The notes under the pieces were generated by a model. That model searched no databases. It saw only the letters and a list, made by a program, of their open reading frames with translations, and was not told the origin of the DNA. 30,909 bases of DNA from Syntrophaceae bacterium UBA2251 (GTDB lineage Bacteria > Desulfobacterota > Syntrophia > Syntrophales > UBA2251), in NCBI GenBank assembly GCA_002347815.1, contig DDXV01000023.1, forward strand, positions 1 to 30,909. The letters run 5' to 3'. A program made the position numbers and the translations under genes. This document shows positions 23,410-30,909 of the stretch, piece after piece. Position 1 is the stretch's first letter, and each line of letters begins with the position of its first letter.

Positions 23410-24593
23410 GATGCCCCCAATACGGCGTCGAGAATGTCCACCGCCCGGTCGATGTCCCCGGCCGTCACGACAAGCGGCGGGGCGAAGCGCAGCACGTTGG
23501 CGTTCGTGCAGTTGATGAGCAGGCCTTCCTGCATGCAGCGCGAGACGTAGGGCGCCCCTTCGCAGTCGAGTTCACATCCGATCAGAAGCCCCCGACCCCG
23601 GATGTCCCGGATCAGGGAATGCTTCCGCTTGAGGGCGTTCAGTCGCTGAAGAAAATAGGCGCCCATCTCCAGGCAATTCTCAAGGAGGCCCTCTTCGTCA
23701 ATGGCTTCGAGAACCGACAGCACGGCGGCCATCGCCAGGGGATTCCCGCCAAAGGTCGAGGCATGGGTTCCCGGCTCGAACACCCGGGCAACCTCCTCCG
23801 TCGCCAGCATCGCCCCGACGGGAAACCCGTTGCCCAGGGCCTTGGCCAGGGTCATGACGTCCGGCCGGATCCCCGCCTGCTCGTAGGCGAAGAGCGTCCC
23901 GGTGCGGCCGATCCCCGTCTGGATCTCGTCGAGCATCAGGAGAATGCCGCGCGCGTCGCACAGGGCGCGAACCTCCTGAAGATAGGTCGGCGCCGGAATC
24001 CGGATCCCGCCCTCCCCCTGGATCGGTTCGACCAGGATCGCGCACGTCCGGTCCGTGACCGCGTCCGCGAGCGCCTTCAGGTCGTCGTAGGGGGCGTAGC
24101 GGAAGCCGGACGGCAGCGGTTCGAAGCCCGCCTGAAACTTCGTCTGGCCCGTCGCCGTGATCGTGGCCAGGGTCCGTCCGTGAAAGGAATTGAGCATGGT
24201 GACGATTTCATACCGCCCGCCCAGACGTTCGTGACCGTACTTCCGGGCGAGCTTGATCGCCGCCTCGTTCGCTTCCGCGCCGCTGTTGCAGAAAAAGATT
24301 TTATCGGCGAAGGACCGCTCGCACATCGCCTGTGCCGCGAGAATCTGCGGCTCGATCTGGTAGAGATTGGATACATGCATCAGCCGGCCCGCCTGGCGCC
24401 GGATGGCCTCGACGACGCGCGGATGGGCATGGCCGAGGCTGCAGACGGCGATGCCCGCCAGAAAGTCGAGGTATTCCCGACCGTCGCAGTCCCACAGCCG
24501 GACGCCTTCCCCCCGTTCGAAAACGACGGGCGCGCGCCGGTACGTGTTCATCAGGTACCGTTCGCCCAAGCCGATCCACTCCGTTTTGTTCAC
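23406..24593 (-). CDS. argD: Acetylornithine aminotransferase
   Basis: A GTG start at 24593 with GGAGG 7 bases upstream gives 395 residues, the usual size. The open frame continues upstream without family sequence. The product has FCNSGAEANEAAIKLAR, LMLDEIQTGIGRTG with Asp222, and the PLP lysine in TLAKALGNGFP (Lys251). It converts N-acetylglutamate semialdehyde to N-acetylornithine with glutamate. It may also act on DAP intermediates, as argD does in some bacteria, but this is not shown here. A 122-base gap with a hairpin separates it from argB. Confidence 0.95.
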   Translation of the reverse strand: MNKTEWIGLGERYLMNTYRRAPVVFERGEGVRLWDCDGREYLDFLAGIAVCSLGHAHPRVVEAIRRQAGRLMHVSNLYQIEPQILAAQAMCERSFADKIFFCNSGAEANEAAIKLARKYGHERLGGRYEIVTMLNSFHGRTLATITATGQTKFQAGFEPLPSGFRYAPYDDLKALADAVTDRTCAILVEPIQGEGGIRIPAPTYLQEVRALCDARGILLMLDEIQTGIGRTGTLFAYEQAGIRPDVMTLAKALGNGFPVGAMLATEEVARVFEPGTHASTFGGNPLAMAAVLSVLEAIDEEGLLENCLEMGAYFLQRLNALKRKHSLIRDIRGRGLLIGCELDCEGAPYVSRCMQEGLLINCTNANVLRFAPPLVVTAGDIDRAVDILDAVLGAS

Positions 24594-24639
24594 GCTCGTT
24601 CCTCCCGTCCAGCCCGATGCACGAGCTTTGAAAACCGGT

Positions 24640-24658
24640 CCCCGGAAGCACGCCGGGG
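24640..24658 (-). other. Short GC-rich hairpin between argB and argD
   Basis: CCCCGG (24640-24645), a 7-base loop and CCGGGG (24653-24658) form a perfect stem within the 122-base spacer between argB and argD, the longest gap in the arginine run. There is no T-run next to it. It could reflect RNA processing or be a chance GC-rich repeat. No coding sequence is otherwise apparent in this spacer. Confidence 0.3.
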
Positions 24659-24715
24659 AGATTCTTCCGAAGCAACACGTCCCGCGCGCGGTGGGTTCCC
24701 GATTTCCAAGGATCT

Positions 24716-25609
24716 CTAAGCGACGATCTCGGTTCCGATCCCGGAATCGGTAAACATCTCCAGCAGGATCGCGTGTCGCAACCGTCCGTCGACGATGTGG
24801 GTCTTGTGCACCCCTCCGCGCAGGGCCTTGAGGCAGCATTTGACCTTCGGGAACATGCCACCCTCGATGATCCCGGTCTCGATCATCCGCCGGGCCGCCA
24901 AGTCGTTCATCGTGTTGACCAGCCTCTTCTCGCCGTCCAGCACGCCGGCGACATCCGTGAGCAGGACGAGCTTTTCCGCCTTCAAGGCCGAGGCCACCGC
25001 CCCGGCGACGATATCGGCATTGATGTTGTAGGTCTCTCCGCTCTCGCCGGCGCCGGTCGGCGCGATGACGGGGATGAAGCCGTCCTTCACGAGGGCGGAA
25101 ATCAAGGCGCCGTCGATCTCCCGCACCTTCCCCACCAGCCCCAGGTCGATGATCTCCGGCGGGGTGTCCTTCGCCTTCTCGGCGCTGAGCAGGTATTTGT
25201 CCGCCCGGATGAGCCCGCCGTCCTTTCCGCTCAAGCCGACCGCCCGACCACCGTGGTGGTTGATGAGCCCCACGATTTCCTTGTTGACCTTCCCCACGAG
25301 GACCATCTCGACGATGTCCATGGTTTCCTCGTCGGTGACCCGCATTCCCTGGATGAAGGTGGAATCCTTTCCGAGCTTCTTCAGGAACGTGCCGATCTGC
25401 GGCCCCCCTCCGTGAACGACCACCGGATTGATCCCGATGTATTTCATCATCACGATGTCCCGGGCGAAGGCATTCTTCAGGGCGTCATCGACCATGGCGT
25501 GGCCGCCGTACTTGATCACGATGGTCTTGTTGTAGAACCGCCGGATATACGGAAGGGCCTCGAGAAGGACATCCGCCCGCGCCATGGACTGCTGTACCTG
25601 ATCGACCAC
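24716..25609 (-). CDS. argB: Acetylglutamate kinase
   Basis: The 297-residue product starts with GTG at 25609, and GGAGG 7 bases upstream overlaps the hslU stop codon (TAGGAGG). The N-terminal helix before TIVIKYGGHAM is present, as in arginine-sensitive hexameric forms. VVHGGGPQI binds ATP and acetylglutamate. GLSGKDGG also fits the family. It phosphorylates N-acetylglutamate, the controlled step of the acetyl-cycle arginine pathway. Feedback control by arginine is likely from the N-terminal helix but not proven. It is the first arg gene of the run and follows hslU closely, so it may share its transcript. Confidence 0.95.
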   Translation of the reverse strand: MVDQVQQSMARADVLLEALPYIRRFYNKTIVIKYGGHAMVDDALKNAFARDIVMMKYIGINPVVVHGGGPQIGTFLKKLGKDSTFIQGMRVTDEETMDIVEMVLVGKVNKEIVGLINHHGGRAVGLSGKDGGLIRADKYLLSAEKAKDTPPEIIDLGLVGKVREIDGALISALVKDGFIPVIAPTGAGESGETYNINADIVAGAVASALKAEKLVLLTDVAGVLDGEKRLVNTMNDLAARRMIETGIIEGGMFPKVKCCLKALRGGVHKTHIVDGRLRHAILLEMFTDSGIGTEIVA

Positions 25610-25620
25610 TGGTGATCCTC

Positions 25621-26997
25621 CTACAGAATGTATCGGCTCAGATCCTCGTCTTCGACGATGTCGTCGAGCCGCTCGCGTACGTAGTCGGCGTCGATGACGA
25701 CCTGTTTTTCTTCCATGTCGGGGGCATCGAAGGACACCTCGTCCAGGAGCGTTTCCATGATCGTGTACAGCCGGCGCGCGCCGATGTTTTCCGTTCGGTC
25801 GTTGACGATCTCCGCGACCTCGGCGATTTCGGCCACCGACTCCTCGGTGAAGACGAGATCGATCCCCTCCGTCGCCATCATTTCCCGATACTGCTTGATC
25901 AGGGCGTTGTGCGGTTCCGTCAGGATGCGGATGAATTCATCCTTCCCCAGGGAATCCAGCTCGACCCGGATGGGAAAGCGTCCCTGAAGCTCCGGGATGA
26001 GATCGGACGGCTTGGTGCTGCTGAAGGCCCCGGCGGCGATAAACAGGATATGATCCGTCTTGACCATCCCGTAGCGCGTATTGACCGTGGACCCCTCGAC
26101 GATCGGCAGGAGATCCCGCTGGACGCCCTCGCGTGACACGTCCGGTCCGTGCGCGCCGTCTCCGCCCACGATCTTGTCGATCTCGTCGAGAAAGATGATG
26201 CCGGACTGCTCCACGCGCTCCATCGCGGCGCGGGTGACCTTGTCCATGTCGACGAGCCTCTGGGCCTCCTCGTCGGTCAGAATCTCGATGGCCTCCGTTA
26301 CCTTGACGCGCCGCTGTTTCTTCTTTTGCGGAAAAATATTTCCGAAGACCTCCTTGATGTTGAGGCCGAGGTCCTCTATGCCCGTGGAGGAAAACACCTC
26401 GATCATGGGGCTGGCGCGCATCTCCGAGACCTCCAGGTCCACCTGTCGCTGGTCCAGCTTTCCCTCGTGCAGCAGACGCCGCAGCTTCTCCCGCGTCGTG
26501 TCCACGTCGGGCGCCGCATCCGGACTCGTCCCCGGGCGTCCCGCGATGAGGTCTTCCGCCCGCCTCTCCTCCGGCCCTGCGGGCAGCAGAACGTCCAGCA
26601 ACCGCTCCTCCGCGATCTCGGACGCCCTGGCCCGGACCTTTTCCCGCTCTTCGCCCTTGATCATGTTGACGGCCAGTTCGACCAGATCCCGCACCATCGA
26701 CTCCACGTCGCGGCCGACATAGCCGACTTCCGTGAACTTCGAGGCCTCCACCTTGATGAAGGGGGAATTGTCCAGCTTCGCGAGCCGACGGGCGATCTCC
26801 GTCTTGCCCACGCCCGTCGGACCGATCATGATAATATTCTTCGGCGAAATCTCGTCGGCCAGTTCCTTGACGACATTCTGGCGCCGCCAGCGATTGCGCA
26901 GGGCGATCGCGACGGCCCGCTTGGCCTCGCCCTGACCGATGATGTACCGGTCGAGTTTTTCGACAATCCGTTTAGGGGTCAATCCGTTCTCAGACAT
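25621..26997 (-). CDS. hslU: ATP-dependent protease ATPase subunit HslU (ClpY)
   Basis: The 458-residue AAA+ protein has PKRIVEKLDRYIIGQ at the start, Walker A GPTGVGKT (59-66), Walker B IIFLDEIDKI, a long intermediate I-domain, and the C-terminal tail DLSRYIL that inserts into HslV to activate it. It unfolds substrates and feeds them to the HslV protease in the cytoplasm. It starts 8 bases after hslV. The stop TAG is also part of the argB ribosome binding site. All expected motifs are present. Confidence 0.97.
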   Translation of the reverse strand: MSENGLTPKRIVEKLDRYIIGQGEAKRAVAIALRNRWRRQNVVKELADEISPKNIIMIGPTGVGKTEIARRLAKLDNSPFIKVEASKFTEVGYVGRDVESMVRDLVELAVNMIKGEEREKVRARASEIAEERLLDVLLPAGPEERRAEDLIAGRPGTSPDAAPDVDTTREKLRRLLHEGKLDQRQVDLEVSEMRASPMIEVFSSTGIEDLGLNIKEVFGNIFPQKKKQRRVKVTEAIEILTDEEAQRLVDMDKVTRAAMERVEQSGIIFLDEIDKIVGGDGAHGPDVSREGVQRDLLPIVEGSTVNTRYGMVKTDHILFIAAGAFSSTKPSDLIPELQGRFPIRVELDSLGKDEFIRILTEPHNALIKQYREMMATEGIDLVFTEESVAEIAEVAEIVNDRTENIGARRLYTIMETLLDEVSFDAPDMEEKQVVIDADYVRERLDDIVEDEDLSRYIL

Positions 26998-27005
26998 GAA
27001 TTCCT

Positions 27006-27584
27006 CTAACTCCCGGACCGGCTTCGGCTCGGCCCTTCCGGTGCCTCCGCCGTATCCAGTTCTTCCAGCGTGATGATGTCGTTCGTATAGATGCAGATCT
27101 CCGAGGCGATGGTGACGGCCTCCCGGGCGATCTCGGCGGCCGTGAGGTCGGTGTGCCGGATGAGCGCGCGGGCCGCTGCCAGGGCGTAAGGGCCGCCGGA
27201 GCCGATGGCCATGACGTTGTCATCCGACTCGATGACGTCGCCGATGCCCGAGATCATGAGAAAATTTTCCCGGTTGACGGCGATCATCAGCGCCTCCAGA
27301 TGCCGGAGGACGCGATCGGTCCGCCAGTCCTTCGTCAGTTCCACCGCCGCGCGCAGGAGATTGCCGTTGTACTGCTCGAGCTTCTGGTCGAAACGGTCGA
27401 ACAGCGTGAAGGCATCCGCCGTCGCCCCGGCGAATCCCACGATGACCTCGTTGTGGTAGAGGCGACGGACCTTCCGGGCGCCGTGCTTCATGACCGTCAC
27501 GTCGATGGTCACCTGTCCGTCGCCGGCCACCGTGACCTTTCCCTTGTGTCGCACGGCGACGATGGTCGTTCCATGCATGATCAT
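27006..27584 (-). CDS. hslV: ATP-dependent protease subunit HslV (ClpQ)
   Basis: The ATG at 27584 overlaps the xerC stop as ATGA. The 192-residue product begins MIMHGTTIVAVR. The HslV nucleophile is the threonine that must be exposed at the N-terminus (Thr6 here), so a short propeptide would have to be removed. GDGQVT, the GARKVRRL segment with an essential lysine nearby, and AIGSGGPYA complete the site. With HslU it forms a proteasome-like complex. The C-terminus carries a Ser/Arg-rich extension beyond the common end, of unknown effect. The order xerC-hslV-hslU resembles codV-clpQ-clpY in Firmicutes. Confidence 0.95.
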   Translation of the reverse strand: MIMHGTTIVAVRHKGKVTVAGDGQVTIDVTVMKHGARKVRRLYHNEVIVGFAGATADAFTLFDRFDQKLEQYNGNLLRAAVELTKDWRTDRVLRHLEALMIAVNRENFLMISGIGDVIESDDNVMAIGSGGPYALAAARALIRHTDLTAAEIAREAVTIASEICIYTNDIITLEELDTAEAPEGPSRSRSGS

Positions 27585-28525
27585 GGTTTCTTGTGTCCTC
27601 CTCCGGCCTTCGGATGGGCCTTGTCGTAAACCTCCATCAGCCGGGCGACGCTCACGGCCGTGTATTTCTGCGTCGTCGACAGGCTTTCGTGGCCCAGGCA
27701 TTCCTGGATCGCCCTCAGATCGGCGCCGGCGTCGAGCATGTGCGTGGCAAACGTGTGCCGGAACGTGTGGGGGCTGATCTTGCGGCGCAACCCGCCCTGG
27801 ACCGCCGACCGGTCGACGATTCGGGCAATGGAGCGGGTGCTGATGCGCCCGCCGCGCCGGTTGACGAAGAGCGGCCGCTGGCCGGCCCCGGCCGGCTCCG
27901 GAAACAGGGCGTCCCGCGCCTCCTGATAAGCGCGCAGGGCGGTCAGCGCCGGGCCGCCGACCGGAACGATCCGGTCCTTTTTCCCCTTGCCGCGGACCCG
28001 GACCAGTCCCGCCCCGAAGTCGACATCCCCGCCGTTGAGTCCCGTCAGTTCGCTCAGGCGGATGCCCGACGAGTACAGCAGTTCCAGGACCGCCCGATCC
28101 CGCGCGCCGGAAAACCGGGCGTCCGGGGGGGCCTTGAGCAGGTCCTCCATCTCGTCGGCGGACAGGACGGAGGGGACGTACGTCTCGATGCGCGGCGTCT
28201 GGATCAGTTCTGCCGGATTGCCCTTGAGCACCCCGTCCCGCTGGAGGTAGCGGAAAAAGCTCTTCAGGGCGGATATCTTCCGGGCGATCGAAACCTTCCG
28301 AATCCGACGCTGATAGAGCCCGGCCAGGAAGGTCCGGATCATCAGGGCATCGATGGTTTCCAGTCCCTGCCCCTTCGCCGCGTCGATCAGGGCTTCGGCC
28401 TCGATATACGCGACAAATTGCCGGACGTCGTGCAGGTAGTTCGTCCGGGTATGGGGGGACAGATCCCGCTCCATCTCCATGTAGCGCGAGAAACGCCGCA
28501 GGGCCTGCTCCACGTCCTCGATCAT
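27581..28525 (-). CDS. xerC: Tyrosine recombinase XerC-like
   Basis: The ATG at 28525 gives 314 residues. A longer open frame upstream lies inside the bfn terminator region. The N-terminal SAM-like DNA-binding domain (LSPHTRTNYLHDVRQF) is followed by the catalytic domain with Arg in SSGIRLSELTGL, Lys in KGKKDRIVP, HTFRHTFATHML (H-x-x-R), LGHESLSTTQKYTAV with His and the Tyr nucleophile. It resolves chromosome dimers at dif during division, usually with XerD. The name XerC rather than XerD rests on its location next to hslVU. A weak GGCGG site lies upstream. Confidence 0.92.
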   Translation of the reverse strand: MIEDVEQALRRFSRYMEMERDLSPHTRTNYLHDVRQFVAYIEAEALIDAAKGQGLETIDALMIRTFLAGLYQRRIRKVSIARKISALKSFFRYLQRDGVLKGNPAELIQTPRIETYVPSVLSADEMEDLLKAPPDARFSGARDRAVLELLYSSGIRLSELTGLNGGDVDFGAGLVRVRGKGKKDRIVPVGGPALTALRAYQEARDALFPEPAGAGQRPLFVNRRGGRISTRSIARIVDRSAVQGGLRRKISPHTFRHTFATHMLDAGADLRAIQECLGHESLSTTQKYTAVSVARLMEVYDKAHPKAGGGHKKP

Positions 28526-28573
28526 GTCGTCATTCCGCCTTTCCCGGCGGTCCCCCAATGATGCCGTGCGATC

Positions 28574-28592
28574 CGGGACCATCCGGGTCCCG
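28574..28592 (-). other. Second hairpin between the bfn terminator and xerC
   Basis: CGGGACC (28574-28580), a 5-base loop and GGTCCCG (28586-28592) form a perfect 7-bp stem just past the bfn terminator. It lies about 49 bases upstream of the xerC ATG. It may be a leader structure of the xerC-hslVU transcript or part of a double terminator. No clear promoter pair could be placed in the 129-base gap. Confidence 0.4.
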
Positions 28593-28593
28593 A

Positions 28594-28638
28594 TAAAAAT
28601 AATAGCCACGAAAGCCCGCTTCGACCCGTCTTTCGTGG
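28594..28638 (-). terminator. Intrinsic terminator after the bifunctional-nuclease gene
   Basis: On the minus strand CCACGAAAG (28638-28630) and CTTTCGTGG (28614-28606) form a perfect 9-bp stem with a 15-base loop. It is followed by CTATTATTTTTA, a T-rich tract. It begins 16 bases after the gene's stop and would end the miaB-bfn transcript, separating it from xerC. Confidence 0.75.
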
Positions 28639-28654
28639 TACCGCGCACGGAGCT

Positions 28655-29155
28655 CTACATCTTGTACTTGCCGAACTCCTCCGGAGACATGTTCTCCAGG
28701 AATTCCTTCAATTTTTCTTCCTGCATCTGATCCTGGTCCGTCCCTTTCGCTCCGAAATCCACGTTTCGGGACTTGTCGATCACCTTCTGTTCGACAAAGA
28801 TCGGGGCGTGGGCGCGCAGGGCCAGGGCCAGCGCATCGCTCGGGCGGGAATCGATGACGTAGTCCCTTCCCTCCTTCACCATGAAAATGTTGGCGAAGAA
28901 GGTGTTGTTTCTCAGGTCGTTGATCTCCACCCGCGTGACCTGGACCTCGAGCGTCTTCAGGATCTCGTTCAGCAGGTCGTGCGTCATGGGACGGGCGAAG
29001 CTGATTTTCTCCATCTCCGTGGCAATCGCGCTCGCTTCGAACAGGCCGATCCAGATCGGGATTGCCTTCTTCTCTTCCAGGTCCTTGAGGATGACGATCG
29101 GCGTGTTGGTGAGGGGATCGATCGTCAGCCCGGATATCTTCATTTCGATCAGCAT
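28655..29155 (-). CDS. Bifunctional nuclease family protein (DUF151/BFN)
   Basis: The 166-residue product has the DUF151 features: LTIDPLTNTPIVILKD, IPIWIGLFEASAIA, RPMTHDLL, NTFFANIFM and SRPSDALALALR. The family was named for DNase/RNase activity in plants and is widespread in bacteria, but its physiological role here is not settled. It lies 2 bases from the miaB stop, with GGAGG 7 bases before its ATG, so the two genes are likely co-transcribed. An intrinsic terminator follows. The C-terminal acidic, glutamine-rich helix is a variable region. The protein is probably cytosolic. Confidence 0.9.
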   Translation of the reverse strand: MLIEMKISGLTIDPLTNTPIVILKDLEEKKAIPIWIGLFEASAIATEMEKISFARPMTHDLLNEILKTLEVQVTRVEINDLRNNTFFANIFMVKEGRDYVIDSRPSDALALALRAHAPIFVEQKVIDKSRNVDFGAKGTDQDQMQEEKLKEFLENMSPEEFGKYKM

Positions 29156-29157
29156 GA

Positions 29158-30489
29158 TCAGACCTCCGGAAGTTGAAGCTCGCCCCGGAGTGAATGGAGA
29201 AAGGCCTGCGCGATGCGACAGCGCACCGTCCGGCCGATCAGCCGTTCTTCTCCGGCAAAGTTCACGATCTTGTTGCCGCGGGTTCGCCCCGTCAGATGCC
29301 GGGACGATGTCCGACTGACGCCTTCCACGAGGATCTCCTCCACCCTTCCGATCGAAAGCCGGTTTCGCGCCTGGGTATGTTCGTCCTGAAGGGCTTGAAG
29401 GATCTTCAACCGCTCCGACTTGACCTCCTCCGCGACCGGCTCCGTCATCGTCAGGGCCGCCGTTCCTTCCCGCCGAGAATATTTAAAAGAGAACAAATTG
29501 TCAAATCTGATTTTTCCCATCAGATCCAGCGTCTCACGAAAATCCGCCTCGGTTTCCCCGGGGAAGCCGACGATGATGTCCGAGGTGATGCTGATGTCCG
29601 GACAGGCGTCCCGCAGTCGTTGGACCTTGTCCAGATACGCCTCCCGGGTATACCCCCGGTTCATCCGGGCGAGGACCCGGTTCGATCCGGCCTGGACCGG
29701 AAGGTGAATGTGTTCACACAGGGACTCAACCTCGCGGAAGCACTGTATCAGATCCTCCGACAGGTCTTTCGGATGCGAGGTCGTAAAGCGAATGCGCTCG
29801 ATGCCCGCGACCGTGCCGATTTCGCGAATCAGGCCGGGAAAATCCGGACCTTCCGGCGTCCCCGCGCCGTAGGAGTTCACGTTCTGACCGAGCAGCGTCA
29901 CCTCGCGTATGCCGAGATCCGCCAGGGAACGGATCTCGTTGAGGATCTCCTGACCGGGACGGCTCTGCTCCCGCCCCCTCAGATGGGGGACAACGCAATA
30001 CGCGCAAAAATTATCGCATCCCTGCATGATGGTCACGTACGCGCTCACGGCGCCGGGGGGCGGCGGAGCGAAGATCGCGAGTGAATCGACCCGGTCGCAA
30101 AACGCCGTTTCCAGGACGGGTCCCCCACCGGATTCGCGGTAGGACAAGAGCCGCGGAACGTTTGCCAGCTGGTGCGTTCCGAAAACCAGATCCACATGGG
30201 GCGCCACCGCCAGAAGCTCCCGTCCCCGCTGCTGCGCGAGACAGCCGCCGACCGCGATGCGCAGCCCGGGCTTCTGGGATTTCAGGCCCCGGAAACGCCC
30301 GAGTTCACTGAAAACCTTCTGGTCGGCCTTCTCACGGATGCTGCACGTGTTGACCACGATCAGATCGGCCTCCTCGGGCCGACCGGTGATCTCATAGCCC
30401 TCGCGGGCCAGGAGCGCGGCAAGCTGCTCGGAATCATGCACGTTCATCTGGCATCCGAAGGTCCGGATATAGAGGCGTTTTTTTTCCAT
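29158..30489 (-). CDS. miaB: tRNA-2-methylthio-N6-isopentenyladenosine synthase MiaB
   Basis: The 443-residue product has three cysteines in the N-terminal methylthiotransferase domain (Cys13 in FGCQMNVHDSEQ, Cys49 and Cys83), which hold one iron-sulfur cluster. The radical SAM motif is CDNFCAYC (Cys158, Cys162, Cys165). The TRAM RNA-binding domain is at the C-terminus. It adds the methylthio group to i6A37 of tRNAs that read codons starting with U. The length fits MiaB rather than RimO or MtaB, supported by the family-specific start and MNVHDSEQ. The ATG is only 16 bases past a tRNA terminator and lacks a strong ribosome binding site, which is unusual. Confidence 0.95.
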   Translation of the reverse strand: MEKKRLYIRTFGCQMNVHDSEQLAALLAREGYEITGRPEEADLIVVNTCSIREKADQKVFSELGRFRGLKSQKPGLRIAVGGCLAQQRGRELLAVAPHVDLVFGTHQLANVPRLLSYRESGGGPVLETAFCDRVDSLAIFAPPPPGAVSAYVTIMQGCDNFCAYCVVPHLRGREQSRPGQEILNEIRSLADLGIREVTLLGQNVNSYGAGTPEGPDFPGLIREIGTVAGIERIRFTTSHPKDLSEDLIQCFREVESLCEHIHLPVQAGSNRVLARMNRGYTREAYLDKVQRLRDACPDISITSDIIVGFPGETEADFRETLDLMGKIRFDNLFSFKYSRREGTAALTMTEPVAEEVKSERLKILQALQDEHTQARNRLSIGRVEEILVEGVSRTSSRHLTGRTRGNKIVNFAGEERLIGRTVRCRIAQAFLHSLRGELQLPEV

Positions 30490-30504
30490 GCTTCGGGGTC
30501 CAAA

Positions 30505-30538
30505 GAAAAAAGGGGCTCGGCATATTGCCTAACCCCTT
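30505..30538 (-). terminator. Intrinsic terminator of the right-hand tRNA cluster
   Basis: On the minus strand AAGGGG (30538-30533) pairs with CCCCTT (30515-30510). GGCA/TGCC with a short ATA loop forms an inner stem, and TTTTTTC follows. It lies 7 bases after the encoded CCA end of tRNA-Lys. It therefore ends the Arg-His-Arg-Lys tRNA transcript just upstream of miaB. Confidence 0.85.
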
Positions 30539-30544
30539 GAAATC

Positions 30545-30620
30545 TGGTGAGCCCTGTCGGGATCGAACCGACAACCTACTGATTAAGAGTCAGTTGCTCT
30601 ACCGGCTGAGCTAAGGGCCC
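30545..30620 (-). tRNA. tRNA-Lys (CTT)
   Basis: The minus strand begins GGGCCCTTAGCTCAG and ends AGGGCTCACCA, which pair in the acceptor arm with one G-T wobble. The anticodon loop ACTCTTAAT gives CTT. The T-arm has GGTTCGATCC, and CCA is encoded. It is the last tRNA of the minus-strand cluster. Confidence 0.95.
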
Positions 30621-30653
30621 ACATGGACGGGTTTTTCTTTTCCCTCTTCAATC

Positions 30654-30730
30654 TGGTGCGCCCGGTACGACTCGAACGTACGACCAACAGATTCGAAGTC
30701 TGCGACTCTATCCAACTGAGCTACGGGCGC
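30654..30730 (-). tRNA. tRNA-Arg (TCG)
   Basis: The minus strand begins GCGCCCGTAGCTCAG and ends CGGGCGCACCA. The anticodon loop has TTCGAAT with TCG at its centre, reading CGN arginine codons. CCA is encoded. It lies 33 bases upstream of tRNA-Lys in the same direction. Confidence 0.94.
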
Positions 30731-30762
30731 AATATATCTCATTCTGTCCCAGCTGGCAAGTG

Positions 30763-30840
30763 TGGGGTGAGTGAAGGGACTTGAACCCTCAACCTCCGGG
30801 GCCACAACCCGGCACTCTAACCATTTGAGCTACACCCACC
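30763..30840 (-). tRNA. tRNA-His (GTG)
   Basis: The minus strand begins GGTGGGTGTAGCTC and ends CACTCACCCCA. The anticodon GTG sits in GTTGTGGCC. The extra 5' G opposite the C discriminator gives the eight-base acceptor pairing specific to tRNA-His. CCA is encoded. Confidence 0.94.
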
Positions 30841-30849
30841 ATGCATTCC

Positions 30850-30909
<60 letters not shown>

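Overview
The window looks like part of the chromosome of a GC-rich Gram-negative bacterium. The best guess is a deltaproteobacterium-type lineage (Desulfobacterota, for example Syntrophobacterales-like). This rests on gene order (argB-argD-argF-argG-argH, an LptM-like lipoprotein, lysA-dapA-dapB, and xerC-hslV-hslU) and on codon use. It is an inference, because no search could be run. No plasmid, phage or CRISPR signature was seen.

Left end (1-993): the C-terminal part of an IS66-family transposase enters from the left. It is followed by about 0.55 kb of AT-richer DNA with no convincing gene, possibly the scar of an insertion.

Plus-strand surface-polysaccharide cluster (994-11239): nine genes run in one direction, most of them overlapping by a few bases. 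They are a SAM methyltransferase, a GT9 heptosyltransferase-like enzyme, a glutamine-hydrolysing asparagine synthase, a GT4 glycosyltransferase, a membrane-anchored protein with a degraded PHP-phosphoesterase-like domain, a WbqC-like protein, a PIG-L/LmbE deacetylase, a DegT/StrS aminotransferase and a WecA/MraY-type sugar-1-phosphate transferase. Together they suggest an amino-sugar-containing polysaccharide or O-antigen-like glycan built on undecaprenyl phosphate. The first one to two genes are AT-richer than the rest, which fits recent acquisition.

Minus-strand housekeeping block (11375-30489), read from right to left: miaB, a bifunctional-nuclease-family gene, a terminator, xerC, hslV, hslU, the arginine genes argB, D, F, G and H, an LptM-like lipoprotein, the lysine/DAP genes lysA, dapA and dapB, folK, a small YHS-like membrane protein, a transaldolase-like aldolase, pgsA and an alpha/beta hydrolase. 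A separate tRNA-Gly/tRNA-Cys unit with its own consensus promoter lies between the hydrolase and pepA (leucyl aminopeptidase). At the right edge is a minus-strand tRNA cluster (Arg-UCU, His, Arg-UCG, Lys) ending in an intrinsic terminator just before miaB.

Most of the window is recognisable. The least ordinary items are the PHP-like membrane protein with missing metal ligands, the enlarged LptM-like lipoprotein, several intercistronic hairpins and the AT-rich junction next to the IS element.
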